Below, in pieces: positions 1 through 5,934 of a DNA stretch of 6,054 nt. The notes under the pieces are model-generated. The model saw nothing but the letters and a program-made list of their open reading frames with translations. It had not been told where the DNA came from and made no database searches. The DNA lies in assembly GCA_009996555.1 (NCBI GenBank), contig JAACZX010000155.1, positions 1 through 6,054 of the forward strand, read 5' to 3'. Position numbers and translations under genes: made by a program. How positions within the stretch are numbered: position 1 is the stretch's first letter; each line of letters opens with the position of its first letter. Origin of the DNA: Chitinophagaceae bacterium (GTDB taxonomy: Bacteria; Bacteroidota; Bacteroidia; Chitinophagales; Chitinophagaceae).

Positions 1-1175
1 GTGATGTAACAGCTACATACACAAGAACAGCAGGTGAAACAGTATTGGGTTCTCCATATACCATCAGTGCAACACTTGCTGGAGTATTGAGTAATTATAA
101 TATTACCTATAACACCGCTGGCTTCACGATCAATGGAGTTACCATTGATGCTTCTGCATCCAGTGCAACTGTACCAATTGGACAAACAGCAAAATTGAAA
201 GCCGTTGTAACCGATGGAACAACAGGCGTGGCAGGCGTAGCAGTTAAATTTGAGATCAAAAACTCTACTGGCACTATTATTCAAACAAAGAATACAAGTT
301 CCGGAGCTGGGGGATTGATTGATATTGCTGCAGATGCATTGACATTGGGCGTATACCAGGTTATTGCAACAGCAGGAGATGGATGTGGTACATCAACAGC
401 ATATATTACAATGTATGATGCAAATGAGAACTTTGTAACAGGTGGTGGTTGGATCAACTCTCCGGCTGGAGCATTAACAGCAGACCCATCTGTTGTTGGT
501 AAAGCAAACTTCGGTTTCGTATCGAAGTACAAGAAAGGAAGCAGCCAGGTTGATGGTAATACCGAATTCCAGTTCAATGCAGGTAATATCAACTTCAAGA
601 GTACAATGCATGAGAGTGGTTCACTTGTTATATCAGGTGGTAAAGCAACATACAGAGGATCGGGTACTGTAAATGGGAATACTGGATACAAGTTCGTAAT
701 TGTTGCCATGGACGGCAATTGGAATAACGGATTTAATCCCGATAGGTTCCGTATTAAGATTACAACCACAACCGGGCAAACTGTATACGACAATCAAATG
801 AACAGTGCAGAAAATGCAGATGATGCAACAATCCTTGGCGGCGGCTCAATTGTTATTCATGAAACAAAGAAGAAAACATCTAACCGCATGGATCCGGGTA
901 CACTCATACTCGCTCCGCAGGAGTTTGCAGTAAAAGTATTTGGTAATCCAAGCCTCAGCAGTTTCCGTCTGCAACTGCAAAGCAGCGATCTGTTTACTAA
1001 GTTCACCGTAAAAGTGGTGGATGTGAACGGAAGACTGATGGAAGTGAAAGAAAACCTGTATGCCGGACAGGTGATTGAACTGGGAGCAGCTTACAAACAA
1101 GGTGTTTACTTTGCTGAAGTAACACAAGGGGCAGGCAGGAAAGTGGTGCAGCTGGTGAAAGCAGGAAAAGAATAG
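1..1175 (+). CDS. C-terminal part of a secreted multidomain protein with MBG, Ig-like, post-COAP-1 and T9SS sorting domains (5' truncated)
   Basis: The frame is open from base 3 and gives 390 residues before a TAG stop, so the real start lies upstream of the window; the TTG at 45 is an internal leucine. In order I see: the end of an MBG-type repeat (about residues 1-44, with SPYTISATL and NYNITYNTAGFTING); an Ig-like domain (about 53-134, with GQTAKLKAVVTD and VAVKFEI); a post-COAP-1-like domain (about 141-285, opening NFVTGGGWINSPAG, with KANFGFVSKYKKG and DRFRIKI); and a T9SS type A C-terminal domain (about 306-390, with VFGNPSLSSF, VVDVNGRLM, GVYFAEV and a basic tail). Members of this kind are exported by Sec, moved across the outer membrane by the type IX system, and released or anchored after removal of the C-terminal domain. 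Repeated MBG and Ig modules suggest a long adhesin-like surface protein. No catalytic domain is visible, so the biological role is unknown. Confidence 0.93.
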   Translation, partial: DVTATYTRTAGETVLGSPYTISATLAGVLSNYNITYNTAGFTINGVTIDASASSATVPIGQTAKLKAVVTDGTTGVAGVAVKFEIKNSTGTIIQTKNTSSGAGGLIDIAADALTLGVYQVIATAGDGCGTSTAYITMYDANENFVTGGGWINSPAGALTADPSVVGKANFGFVSKYKKGSSQVDGNTEFQFNAGNINFKSTMHESGSLVISGGKATYRGSGTVNGNTGYKFVIVAMDGNWNNGFNPDRFRIKITTTTGQTVYDNQMNSAENADDATILGGGSIVIHETKKKTSNRMDPGTLILAPQEFAVKVFGNPSLSSFRLQLQSSDLFTKFTVKVVDVNGRLMEVKENLYAGQVIELGAAYKQGVYFAEVTQGAGRKVVQLVKAGKE

Positions 1176-1195
1176 GAGGTTAAAAACAGATATAT

Positions 1196-1229
1196 AAGGC
1201 CGGTTGCGAAAGTAACCGGCCTTTTATTT
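1196..1229 (+). terminator. Intrinsic terminator after the T9SS-sorted protein gene
   Basis: A perfect 8-bp stem, GGCCGGTT (1198-1205) with AACCGGCC (1214-1221), is capped by a C-G pair and a GAAA tetraloop. Flanking AA/TT pairs extend it, and TTTTATTT follows directly. It sits 20 bases after the TAG stop. It also abuts the stop of the opposing DUF2256 gene, so it may slow transcription from the right as well, although the minus-strand side has a poorer T-run. Confidence 0.8.
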
Positions 1230-1403
1230 AATTCGTTTCTTTTTTTGATTTGGCAGATCGACAACGATCGCTGCAATAGTTTACTTCATCCCAAACCTTC
1301 TTCCCTGCCCGTTCCGGTCAGGCGGGCATTTCTTTCGCCAGCTGAAGGGGCGGTTACAAACAACGCAGATCTTTTGTGGCAAATGCTCTTTCTTGTGTGC
1401 CAT
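1228..1403 (-). pseudogene. DUF2256-family zinc-ribbon small protein gene, disrupted by a 23-bp palindromic insertion
   Basis: From the ATG at 1403 the minus strand reads MAHKKEHLPQKICVVC, then NRPFSWRKK. This is the characteristic N-terminal half of the small DUF2256 family, with a CxxC pair at residues 13 and 16. The frame then runs through a GC-rich palindrome into unrelated residues and stops at 1281-1283, giving 40 residues in all. In another frame, from 1302 down to the TAA at 1228-1230, the expected C-terminal half appears: KKVWDEVNYCSDRC followed by a basic tail, with a CxxxC pair. Removing 23 bp (1305-1327 or an equivalent register) joins the halves as RKKWKKVWDEV and restores a 50-residue, four-cysteine protein, close to the usual family length. 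The function of DUF2256 is not known; the cysteine pattern suggests zinc binding. A weak promoter-like pair (TTTG at 1443-1446, TTGCTTTG at 1418-1425) precedes the start, and the upstream binding-protein gene ends 94 bp away on the same strand. Either the gene is dead, it makes a 40-residue truncated product, or the assembly has an error here. Confidence 0.8.
1305..1328. repeat. GC-rich palindromic element inside the DUF2256 gene
   Basis: The arms TGCCCG (1306-1311) and CGGGCA (1323-1328) are perfect inverted repeats around an 11-nt centre that can itself form a short CC/GG pairing. The element is far richer in GC than the surrounding gene. The restored reading frame predicts that 23 foreign bases are present, which matches the 23-bp arm-to-arm length; the exact register is ambiguous by a base or two. 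It resembles short dispersed extragenic palindromes, but I see no second copy in this window, so repetitive status is an inference. Confidence 0.65.
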
Positions 1404-1497
1404 GCAGGTACAACAAACAAAGCAAGACAATGTTGCTGATTACAAAGTTGAAATTGTCAGGAGAGCTGCTGTGTAGAAAATCTTTTCTCAGGCTTTC

Positions 1498-2661
1498 TTA
1501 ATTCATTCTTGAAACAAGACCATTGCTGCGTTTAAGAATGTAAATACGTTTGTTTTCAAAATAATCAGGACGACCGGTACTGTTGTTCAGGATCGGTTTA
1601 AAATCATATTCAGTAAATAAGCGATAGCTGCGGTCATTTAAATGCTGCATTAATTCATCATCGTAACGTACCAGCAGGTTAATGAAATGCCAGCTTAATT
1701 CAAATGCTTTATACGCAACATCCGAAGGACGACCGTAAGTAAGATCAGTAAACTTTTTTGTGAAGTTTGTATAAGCAACTGTACCGGTATTAAAAAAAGT
1801 GGCGCTGTGATAAATTGGTAATTCCTTGTACTCCGGTTTGCTGATGTCTTTTAATCCATCCCAGGTAGGCATACCCATTAACTCTACCGGATATGTTTTG
1901 TGGATGCTGCTGGCTGTATGGATCAGCTTCATGCCAAACGCTTCATCCAATGATCCGCAAATGATAAAATTAGTTTTATTACTGTCGAGATTAACAGTAA
2001 GGTCTGCAGCCGTAAATGCATCATTCAGTGTAACGGTTTTCCATTTTAATAGCTGCCCGCCGCTTGCACTTTTATTGAACGAAGTAAAATAAGAAGCAAG
2101 ACGGTCTTCCTGCTGCCCACGCCTGCGCACATACACAAGATTGGCTGTTGGGTGATTCCGCATAATGAAATTGTAAATGGCTTCGCAGTGAACAGGAAGC
2201 GTAGAGTTTACAATAACGGTAAACGGATTATTGGTAACACCGCCATCGTTGGGAAATGTTGCTGATACAAACGGGATATTCTTTTGCAATGCAAGATCGG
2301 CCAGTGAACGGTAATCGGTACCACTTACAGAACCGATCATCAGGTCAAGCGAGTCGAATGTATTTTTTGCATGCAGTACCGAAATACTTTGCTCAGCCGA
2401 ACGCAGATCATAGACCGTTACTTCAATGTGTTTACTGCTGTTCGAAAAAGAATCAACAGCAAGCAATGCACCTTGCACAAAATCAAGACCGGGCAACAGG
2501 TGTCTCGGCATCTGGTTGGTGAATTTATACGTGCTGCCTGCAAAAGAGGAATCGAGGTATAAACTTGCGAATATGCCTACACGGTATTTTTTTTCAGTAT
2601 TCTGCGCATTTGTTGCAACGCATGCTGCAACAAATACAAATGCAATAACTAGTTTTTTCAT
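1498..2661 (-). CDS. Exported periplasmic-binding-protein type 1 (ABC substrate-binding-like) protein
   Basis: This 387-residue protein starts at the ATG at 2661, with AGGA just upstream. The N terminus is an export signal: MKK, a hydrophobic stretch to about residue 16, and a plausible signal peptidase I site after TNA (residue 19). A VAAC sequence at 11-14 also resembles a lipobox, so lipidation at Cys14 cannot be excluded. The mature part fits the Leu/Ile/Val-binding type 1 fold: KYRVGIFASLYLDSSF (25-40), GLDFVQGALLAVDSF (58-72), LMIGSVSG (107-114), NIPFVSATFPNDG (128-140), NPFTVIVNST (145-154), NLVYVRRRG (174-182), NFIICGSLDEAFGMKL (231-246) and YPVELMGMPTWDG (257-269). The length matches such proteins without extra domains. 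No permease or ATPase gene is adjacent, so the ligand and partner are unknown. It lies 24 bp after guaA on the same strand and is probably cotranscribed. A role as an envelope sensor or structural protein is as possible as transport. Confidence 0.82.
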   Translation of the reverse strand: MKKLVIAFVFVAACVATNAQNTEKKYRVGIFASLYLDSSFAGSTYKFTNQMPRHLLPGLDFVQGALLAVDSFSNSSKHIEVTVYDLRSAEQSISVLHAKNTFDSLDLMIGSVSGTDYRSLADLALQKNIPFVSATFPNDGGVTNNPFTVIVNSTLPVHCEAIYNFIMRNHPTANLVYVRRRGQQEDRLASYFTSFNKSASGGQLLKWKTVTLNDAFTAADLTVNLDSNKTNFIICGSLDEAFGMKLIHTASSIHKTYPVELMGMPTWDGLKDISKPEYKELPIYHSATFFNTGTVAYTNFTKKFTDLTYGRPSDVAYKAFELSWHFINLLVRYDDELMQHLNDRSYRLFTEYDFKPILNNSTGRPDYFENKRIYILKRSNGLVSRMN

Positions 2662-2685
2662 ATTCCTGGTTGCAAAGAGAGATGA

Positions 2686-4221
2686 TTATTCCCACTCGAT
2701 GGTTGCAGGTGGTTTGCTGCTGATATCATATACCACCCGGTTAATTCCTCTTACTTTGTTGATGATTTCATTCGAAATATGTGCCAGAAATTCGTAAGGC
2801 AGGTGTGCCCAGTCGGCCGTCATACCATCAACAGATGTAACAGCTCTCAACGCCAGCGTAAATTCATACGTCCGTTCATCGCCCATTACACCCACACTTT
2901 GCACAGGCAGCAGAATAGCGCCGGCCTGCCAAACTTTATCGTACAGTCCATGTTCTTTTAAACCGTTGATGAAAATAGCATCGGCACGTTGCAGCAGGTC
3001 AACTTTCTCTTCCGTTATTTCTCCAAGAATACGAATGGCCAAACCGGGACCCGGGAAAGGATGACGGTTCAGCAGATCAGCAGGAATGCCCAGCTCTGCA
3101 CCCACACGTCTCACTTCATCTTTAAATAAATAACGCAATGGCTCTACCAGTTCAAGTTTCATGGTATCAGGCAAACCACCAACGTTATGATGCGATTTAA
3201 TGGTAACAGAAGGACCATGCACACTTACACTTTCAATCACATCAGGATAGATCGTTCCCTGGCCCAGTAATTCAACACCTTCAATGGTATGCGATTCTTT
3301 GTCGAACACTTCAATGAATGTGCCGCCAATGATCTTTCTTTTTTCTTCGGGGTTGCTCTTGCCTGCCAGTTTGGTATAAAAATGCTCACGTGCATCAACA
3401 CCTTTTACATTTAAACCAATAGTGGCATACGTGTCAAGTACCTGTTGAAATTCATCTTTACGCAGCACACCATTGTCTACAAAAATGCCAAACAGGTTTT
3501 TGCCGATGGCTTTGTGAATAAGGGTGGCAGCAACGGTTGAATCAACACCACCGCTCAATGCCATAATTACTTTGCGGCTGCCGATCTGTTTCTTTAAAGC
3601 TTCCACTGTTTCGTTTACAAAAGAAGCCGGAGTCCACTCGGCTTTGCAACCGCAGATATCGGTGAGGAAATTTTTAATGATCTTTTTACCTTCTGTTGAA
3701 TGATATACTTCCGGGTGAAACTGTAAGCCATATAACGGGTTGGCATAGCCGCTGGTTGCACGGAAGGCAGCAACAGGAATCGAGTCGGTAACAGCCATTA
3801 CTTCAAAACCATCGGGCAATGCAAGGATGCTGTCGCCATGGCTCATCCACACCTGCGAAGTAGCACTGATATCTTTTAATAACACATCTGTTTTTTGTAT
3901 CTGCAGCGAAGCACGGCCGTATTCACGCTTTTCACTTTTTTCTACACGTCCGCCAAGTTGTTTGGCTGTTAATTGTGCGCCATAACAAATGCCCAGAACA
4001 GGGAGCGATTTGGTGAGCAACTCCACATCAACCACGGGTGCTTTTTCATCGTTCACAGAAAAAGGACTGCCGGAAAGAATGATGCCCTTCAGCGTATCAT
4101 CTTTTACAACGGGTTTGTGATAAGGAACAATTTCGCAGTAAACATTTGCTTCACGTACTGCACGGGCTATCAGCTGAGTATATTGTGAGCCAAAGTCGAG
4201 GATAAGAATCTTTTCTGTCAT
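2686..4221 (-). CDS. guaA: GMP synthase (glutamine-hydrolysing)
   Basis: This cytosolic enzyme converts XMP, ATP and glutamine to GMP, the last step of de novo guanine nucleotide synthesis. The 511 residues match the usual single-chain bacterial length. The class I glutamine amidotransferase domain covers about residues 1-190: [14 protein letters not shown] (7-20), the nucleophile Cys79 in LGICYGAQ, and the catalytic His169 and Glu171 in LQFHPEV. The PP-loop ATPase domain follows, with SGGVDS at 223-228 and the [11 protein letters not shown] segment at 247-257. The C-terminal dimerisation domain carries [15 protein letters not shown] (387-401) and ends in the typical KPPATIEWE (503-511). All key residues are present, so the enzyme should be active. 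The ATG at 4221 is fixed by the N-terminal match. There is no clear Shine-Dalgarno; a promoter-like box lies 8 bases upstream of the ATG. Confidence 0.99.
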   Translation of the reverse strand: MTEKILILDFGSQYTQLIARAVREANVYCEIVPYHKPVVKDDTLKGIILSGSPFSVNDEKAPVVDVELLTKSLPVLGICYGAQLTAKQLGGRVEKSEKREYGRASLQIQKTDVLLKDISATSQVWMSHGDSILALPDGFEVMAVTDSIPVAAFRATSGYANPLYGLQFHPEVYHSTEGKKIIKNFLTDICGCKAEWTPASFVNETVEALKKQIGSRKVIMALSGGVDSTVAATLIHKAIGKNLFGIFVDNGVLRKDEFQQVLDTYATIGLNVKGVDAREHFYTKLAGKSNPEEKRKIIGGTFIEVFDKESHTIEGVELLGQGTIYPDVIESVSVHGPSVTIKSHHNVGGLPDTMKLELVEPLRYLFKDEVRRVGAELGIPADLLNRHPFPGPGLAIRILGEITEEKVDLLQRADAIFINGLKEHGLYDKVWQAGAILLPVQSVGVMGDERTYEFTLALRAVTSVDGMTADWAHLPYEFLAHISNEIINKVRGINRVVYDISSKPPATIEWE

Positions 4222-4228
4222 GGTGCGG

Positions 4229-4261
4229 CGAAGGTAACAAAAAAGCCCTCATGCCCCGAAA
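4229..4261 (-). promoter_or_regulatory. Candidate Bacteroidota-type promoter for guaA
   Basis: On the minus strand TACCTTCG (4236-4229) differs from the Bacteroidota -7 consensus TAnnTTTG at one position. TTTC (4261-4258) lies 21 bp further upstream, at the place of the -33 TTTG box. The -7 box ends 7 bases before the guaA ATG, implying a very short leader. This is motif matching only. Confidence 0.45.
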
Positions 4262-4325
4262 CAGGATCGTGTTCTTATGGGGAAAACATCTGTTTGTTCC
4301 TTTTTTTCATCCATTGGTTTTGTTT

Positions 4326-4333
4326 TACATTTG
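4326..4333 (+). promoter_or_regulatory. Candidate -7 box for the DUF2807 lipoprotein gene
   Basis: TACATTTG fits TAnnTTTG exactly. There is no good -33 TTTG at the usual distance; only a T-rich run (4301-4307, ending TTTC) is present. If used, it would leave a leader of about 100 nt before the ATG at 4438. It lies back to back with the guaA promoter, about 90 bp away. Confidence 0.4.
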
Positions 4334-4437
4334 TTCTGCTCCGGCTTTAACCCTGCATAACGGGCAATAATCATCACCAATGTTGGTTGAGTGCCTCCTT
4401 GTGTGGTTCTTATCATACCATTAAACCAAAAAACAAC

Positions 4438-5172
4438 ATGCAAAAAAAAATGATCTACGGGGCTTTTCTTTTACTCATCAGTTCAGGCATTTTACTTAGT
4501 TCCTGCAGTACCAGGCGTGTAAAAGGCAATGGCGATATTGTAAAACAGGAGCGTAAAGAAAGTTCTTTTAATGCCGTAAAAGTATCGGGTGCTTTCGATG
4601 TGTATTTTTCTCAATCCGATGAACAGGAGATACAGATTGAAGCAGATGAAAACCTGATGCGTTACATTGAAACAAATGTGGAAGATGGTGTGTTGCGCAT
4701 CCGCACAAAAAAAGGCGTCAACCTTCGTCCCACACAGGATATGAAAGTGTATGTAAAAGCACCCAAATACAAAAGCGTAAGTATTGCAGGCAGCGGAAAC
4801 CTGGTGGCAGAAACAAACATCAACTTAAATGAAAAAATACGCCTCAGCATTGCAGGCAGTGGCGATATAAAACTGCAGGAGCTGAATGCACCGCAGGTGG
4901 ATGTAAATATTTCCGGTAGCGGAACAGCCCAGGGGCATGGCAGCACACGTGACATTGATATTGATGTGGCAGGTAGCGGCGATGTGAAAATGGGTGAATT
5001 AAAAGCCGAGAATGCAAAGATCAGCATTGCAGGTTCGGGCAATGTGTGGGTATTTGCCAGCATGAAACTGGAAGTAAAAGTAGCCGGTGGCGGCGATATT
5101 CATTACTACGGTAACCCGGCCGACATTAAATCAAAACTGGCAGGCTCAGGTAACCTCATCAAAGAAGAATAA
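4438..5172 (+). CDS. Head-GIN / DUF2807 domain lipoprotein
   Basis: The ATG at 4438 gives 244 residues. The first 22 form a lipoprotein signal (MQKKM, hydrophobic 6-20, LLSSC lipobox), placing lipid-modified Cys23 at the mature N terminus. The rest is one DUF2807 (head GIN) domain, opening with FNAVKVSGAFDVYFSQ (44-59) and EIQIEADENLM (64-74). The second half is a regular glycine-rich ladder: AGSG, SGSG or AGGG units at 117, 139, 159, 178, 198, 216 and 235, 18-22 residues apart, most followed by N or D. Such spacing fits the rungs of a parallel beta-helix, the fold known for this family. Members are common in Bacteroidota envelopes and have been labelled putative autotransporter adhesins on weak grounds; their real function is unclear. 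The in-frame TTG at 4387 is less likely as a start because the signal peptide begins at 4438, though the ATG at 4450 is a possible alternative. No Shine-Dalgarno is visible. Confidence 0.93.
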   Translation: MQKKMIYGAFLLLISSGILLSSCSTRRVKGNGDIVKQERKESSFNAVKVSGAFDVYFSQSDEQEIQIEADENLMRYIETNVEDGVLRIRTKKGVNLRPTQDMKVYVKAPKYKSVSIAGSGNLVAETNINLNEKIRLSIAGSGDIKLQELNAPQVDVNISGSGTAQGHGSTRDIDIDVAGSGDVKMGELKAENAKISIAGSGNVWVFASMKLEVKVAGGGDIHYYGNPADIKSKLAGSGNLIKEE

Positions 5173-5183
5173 GCACTTAAGAA

Positions 5184-5197
5184 AATGTTATAACATT
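5184..5197. repeat. 14-bp perfect AT-rich palindrome
   Basis: AATGTTATAACATT reads the same on both strands and starts 11 bases after the DUF2807 stop. It could be a weak transcript end (5-bp stem, 4-nt loop, followed on the minus strand by TTCTT), an operator, or chance in AT-rich DNA. Confidence 0.35.
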
Positions 5198-5209
5198 AAT
5201 TTAAACTTT

Positions 5210-5305
5210 TCAAGGCATGGAATCGACGTATCCGGTTCCTCCCGACAGGGCCGGTGCTGTTACCTTTGCACCGGCTCCGTTTTTAGATCCATTCCGAAAA
5301 AACAT
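5210..5305 (-). CDS. Candidate 31-residue small protein, unrecognised
   Basis: On the minus strand an ATG at 5305 opens a 31-residue frame ending in TGA at 5210-5212. It is preceded by GGACGGAGAA, a reasonable purine-rich ribosome-binding site for this kind of genome. The product begins MFFRNGSKNGAGAKVTAPAL and ends SGGTGYVDSMP, a hydrophilic, Gly/Ala/Ser/Lys-rich peptide with no signal or membrane segment. The GC-rich island here coincides with this frame. I do not recognise a family. A competing plus-strand frame (5217-5357, 46 residues) overlaps it, and no clear promoter is seen on the minus strand after the MmcQ-like gene. It may be a real micro-gene or merely an open frame in a hairpin region. 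Confidence 0.3.
   Translation of the reverse strand: MFFRNGSKNGAGAKVTAPALSGGTGYVDSMP
5248..5285 (+). terminator. GC-rich hairpin followed by T-run, possible terminator of the DUF2807 gene
   Basis: GCCGGTGC (5250-5257) pairs perfectly with GCACCGGC (5268-5275) around a 10-nt loop. Two further pairs at the base are possible (G5249-T5276, G5248-C5277). After a short CCG comes TTTTTA. It lies about 75 bases after the lipoprotein stop. The gap between stem and T-run is longer than ideal. The loop and 3' arm also contain TACCTTTG (5261-5268), a perfect match to the -7 promoter consensus, which leaves the role open. Confidence 0.4.
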
Positions 5306-5400
5306 TTCTCCGTCCTTACTGATACTTAACACGCCCTTTTGTAAAATTCATGAATAGATCCGTTTGAGAACTTGATTTTTTTCAAGATGTTTTTGGTTAG

Positions 5401-5436
5401 AAACAGCCTTCGTGTTTACGGGGGCTGTTTCGTTTT
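5401..5436 (+). terminator. Strong intrinsic terminator between the convergent DUF2807 and MmcQ-like genes
   Basis: AAACAGCCTTCG (5401-5412) pairs with CGGGGGCTGTTT (5419-5430), a 12-bp stem with two G-T wobbles and a 6-nt loop, followed by CGTTTTA. The T-run is on the plus strand, so it ends rightward transcripts. It lies 3 bp beyond the MmcQ-like stop codon and so keeps the two convergent units apart; the leftward direction has no T-run. Confidence 0.7.
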
Positions 5437-5439
5437 AAA

Positions 5440-5790
5440 TTATTCAGTATTGTTATTGGTATAAAGTGCTGCAAGTGTTTTAGGCGCTACCGAACAGTAT
5501 GCATGTGTAAGCACATCTTTCAACAGCTCCTTTTTTATTTTTCCAAGGGCAATCATTGTCCAGCCCTGTTTACCCCACTTATTTGGCACCGGCCACATCA
5601 TTGTTTCATCAATCAGGCAAAAAACAGATTGATCGGCATTGCTCAGCTTTGCACAGGCAAGTTTGTTTGTTTCATCAAGGGTAACAAAGATCTTGTTCTT
5701 TACCCTGAAAGATGTTTTTTCAAAATGCGGCTGCTCTGTTGCTTCCGCAAAACCAAGCGCCATTTCCCGAAAGTTTTTTATGGAGATCAT
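5440..5790 (-). CDS. MmcQ/YjbR family protein
   Basis: This 116-residue protein has the usual length for this small cytosolic family. Diagnostic segments are ALGFAEATEQPHFEKTSFRV (11-30), KIFVTLDE (33-40), ACAKLS (45-50), PVPNKWGKQGWTMI (67-80) and AYCSVAPKTLAALY (97-110). The family has a CyaY-like / double-wing fold and is often named a DNA-binding protein, but the biological role is not established. The ATG at 5790 directly precedes ISIKNFREMA, the normal start of the domain. A candidate -7 box lies only 3 bases upstream of the ATG, so the transcript may have almost no leader. It faces the DUF2807 gene and is separated from it by a terminator hairpin. Confidence 0.9.
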   Translation of the reverse strand: MISIKNFREMALGFAEATEQPHFEKTSFRVKNKIFVTLDETNKLACAKLSNADQSVFCLIDETMMWPVPNKWGKQGWTMIALGKIKKELLKDVLTHAYCSVAPKTLAALYTNNNTE

Positions 5791-5793
5791 AAA

Positions 5794-5822
5794 GAAAGTT
5801 ACATCTTCTTTGCAAAAGATGT
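5794..5822 (-). promoter_or_regulatory. Candidate MmcQ-like gene promoter with an inverted repeat in its spacer
   Basis: On the minus strand TAACTTTC (5801-5794) matches TAnnTTTG except for the last base and lies just before the ATG. Directly upstream, ACATCTT and AAGATGT (arms at 5801-5807 and 5816-5822, 8-nt centre) form a 22-bp inverted repeat that would cover the region between -7 and -33. This is the usual position of a repressor operator. No clear -33 TTTG is present. Confidence 0.3.
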
Positions 5823-5864
5823 TTGTTGCAAATGCGAAAGGGTTGTTCTGTTAAAATCGTTCAA

Positions 5865-5892
5865 TGGCGATGTCGGCTGTTTAGTGGCGATG
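5865..5892. repeat. Direct repeat TGGCGATG, two copies phased by 20 bp
   Basis: TGGCGATG occurs at 5865-5872 and again at 5885-5892, start to start exactly 20 bp, about two helical turns. The second copy ends 19 bp before a perfect -7 box (5912-5919), where a -33 element would be expected but none is clear. That layout suits a tandem activator site for the gene at 5935. Confidence 0.35.
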
Positions 5893-5911
5893 CTGAAAAG
5901 CGTTGTCCGTT

Positions 5912-5919
5912 TATTTTTG
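5912..5919 (+). promoter_or_regulatory. Candidate -7 box for the exported-protein gene at 5935
   Basis: TATTTTTG matches TAnnTTTG exactly and ends 15 bases before the ATG at 5935. No convincing -33 TTTG is present at the normal spacing, which would suit an activator-dependent promoter given the phased repeat upstream. Confidence 0.45.
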
Positions 5920-5934
5920 TAGCCATTAAACCTT

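Noticed and set aside
281..793. 170-residue minus-strand frame opposite the T9SS protein
   Set aside because: It lies wholly inside a strongly supported coding region with recognisable domains and has no domain of its own.
1245..1439. 64-residue plus-strand open frame
   Set aside because: It is the antisense shadow of the DUF2256 gene, whose two halves are clearly recognisable on the minus strand.
4249..4443. 64-residue minus-strand open frame between guaA and the DUF2807 gene
   Set aside because: It overlaps the DUF2807 start codon and both candidate promoters, has no recognisable domain, and its possible AGGAGG is too far from any good start. A micro-gene starting at an internal ATG cannot be fully excluded.
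4662..5063. 133-residue minus-strand frame opposite the DUF2807 gene
   Set aside because: It is an antisense reading of the repeated AGSG codons, which produces repeated Leu-Pro; the real gene is on the plus strand.
5217..5300. Possible riboswitch in the GC-rich island
   Set aside because: I compared it by eye with cobalamin, fluoride and cyclic-di-GMP core motifs and found no match; also, no gene follows in the right orientation.
5217..5357. 46-residue plus-strand frame with ATG after CAAGGC
   Set aside because: It overlaps the GC-rich hairpin and the opposing candidate peptide. The product is proline-rich and unfamiliar, and the start context is weaker than that of the minus-strand frame.
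5371..5386. CTTGA / TCAAG hairpin with a T loop
   Set aside because: Five AT-rich base pairs are too weak to support a terminator or RNA element by themselves.
5503..5922. 139-residue plus-strand frame across the MmcQ-like gene and its promoter
   Set aside because: It is antisense to a recognised family and continues through a promoter region; it is cysteine-rich and irregular with no domain.
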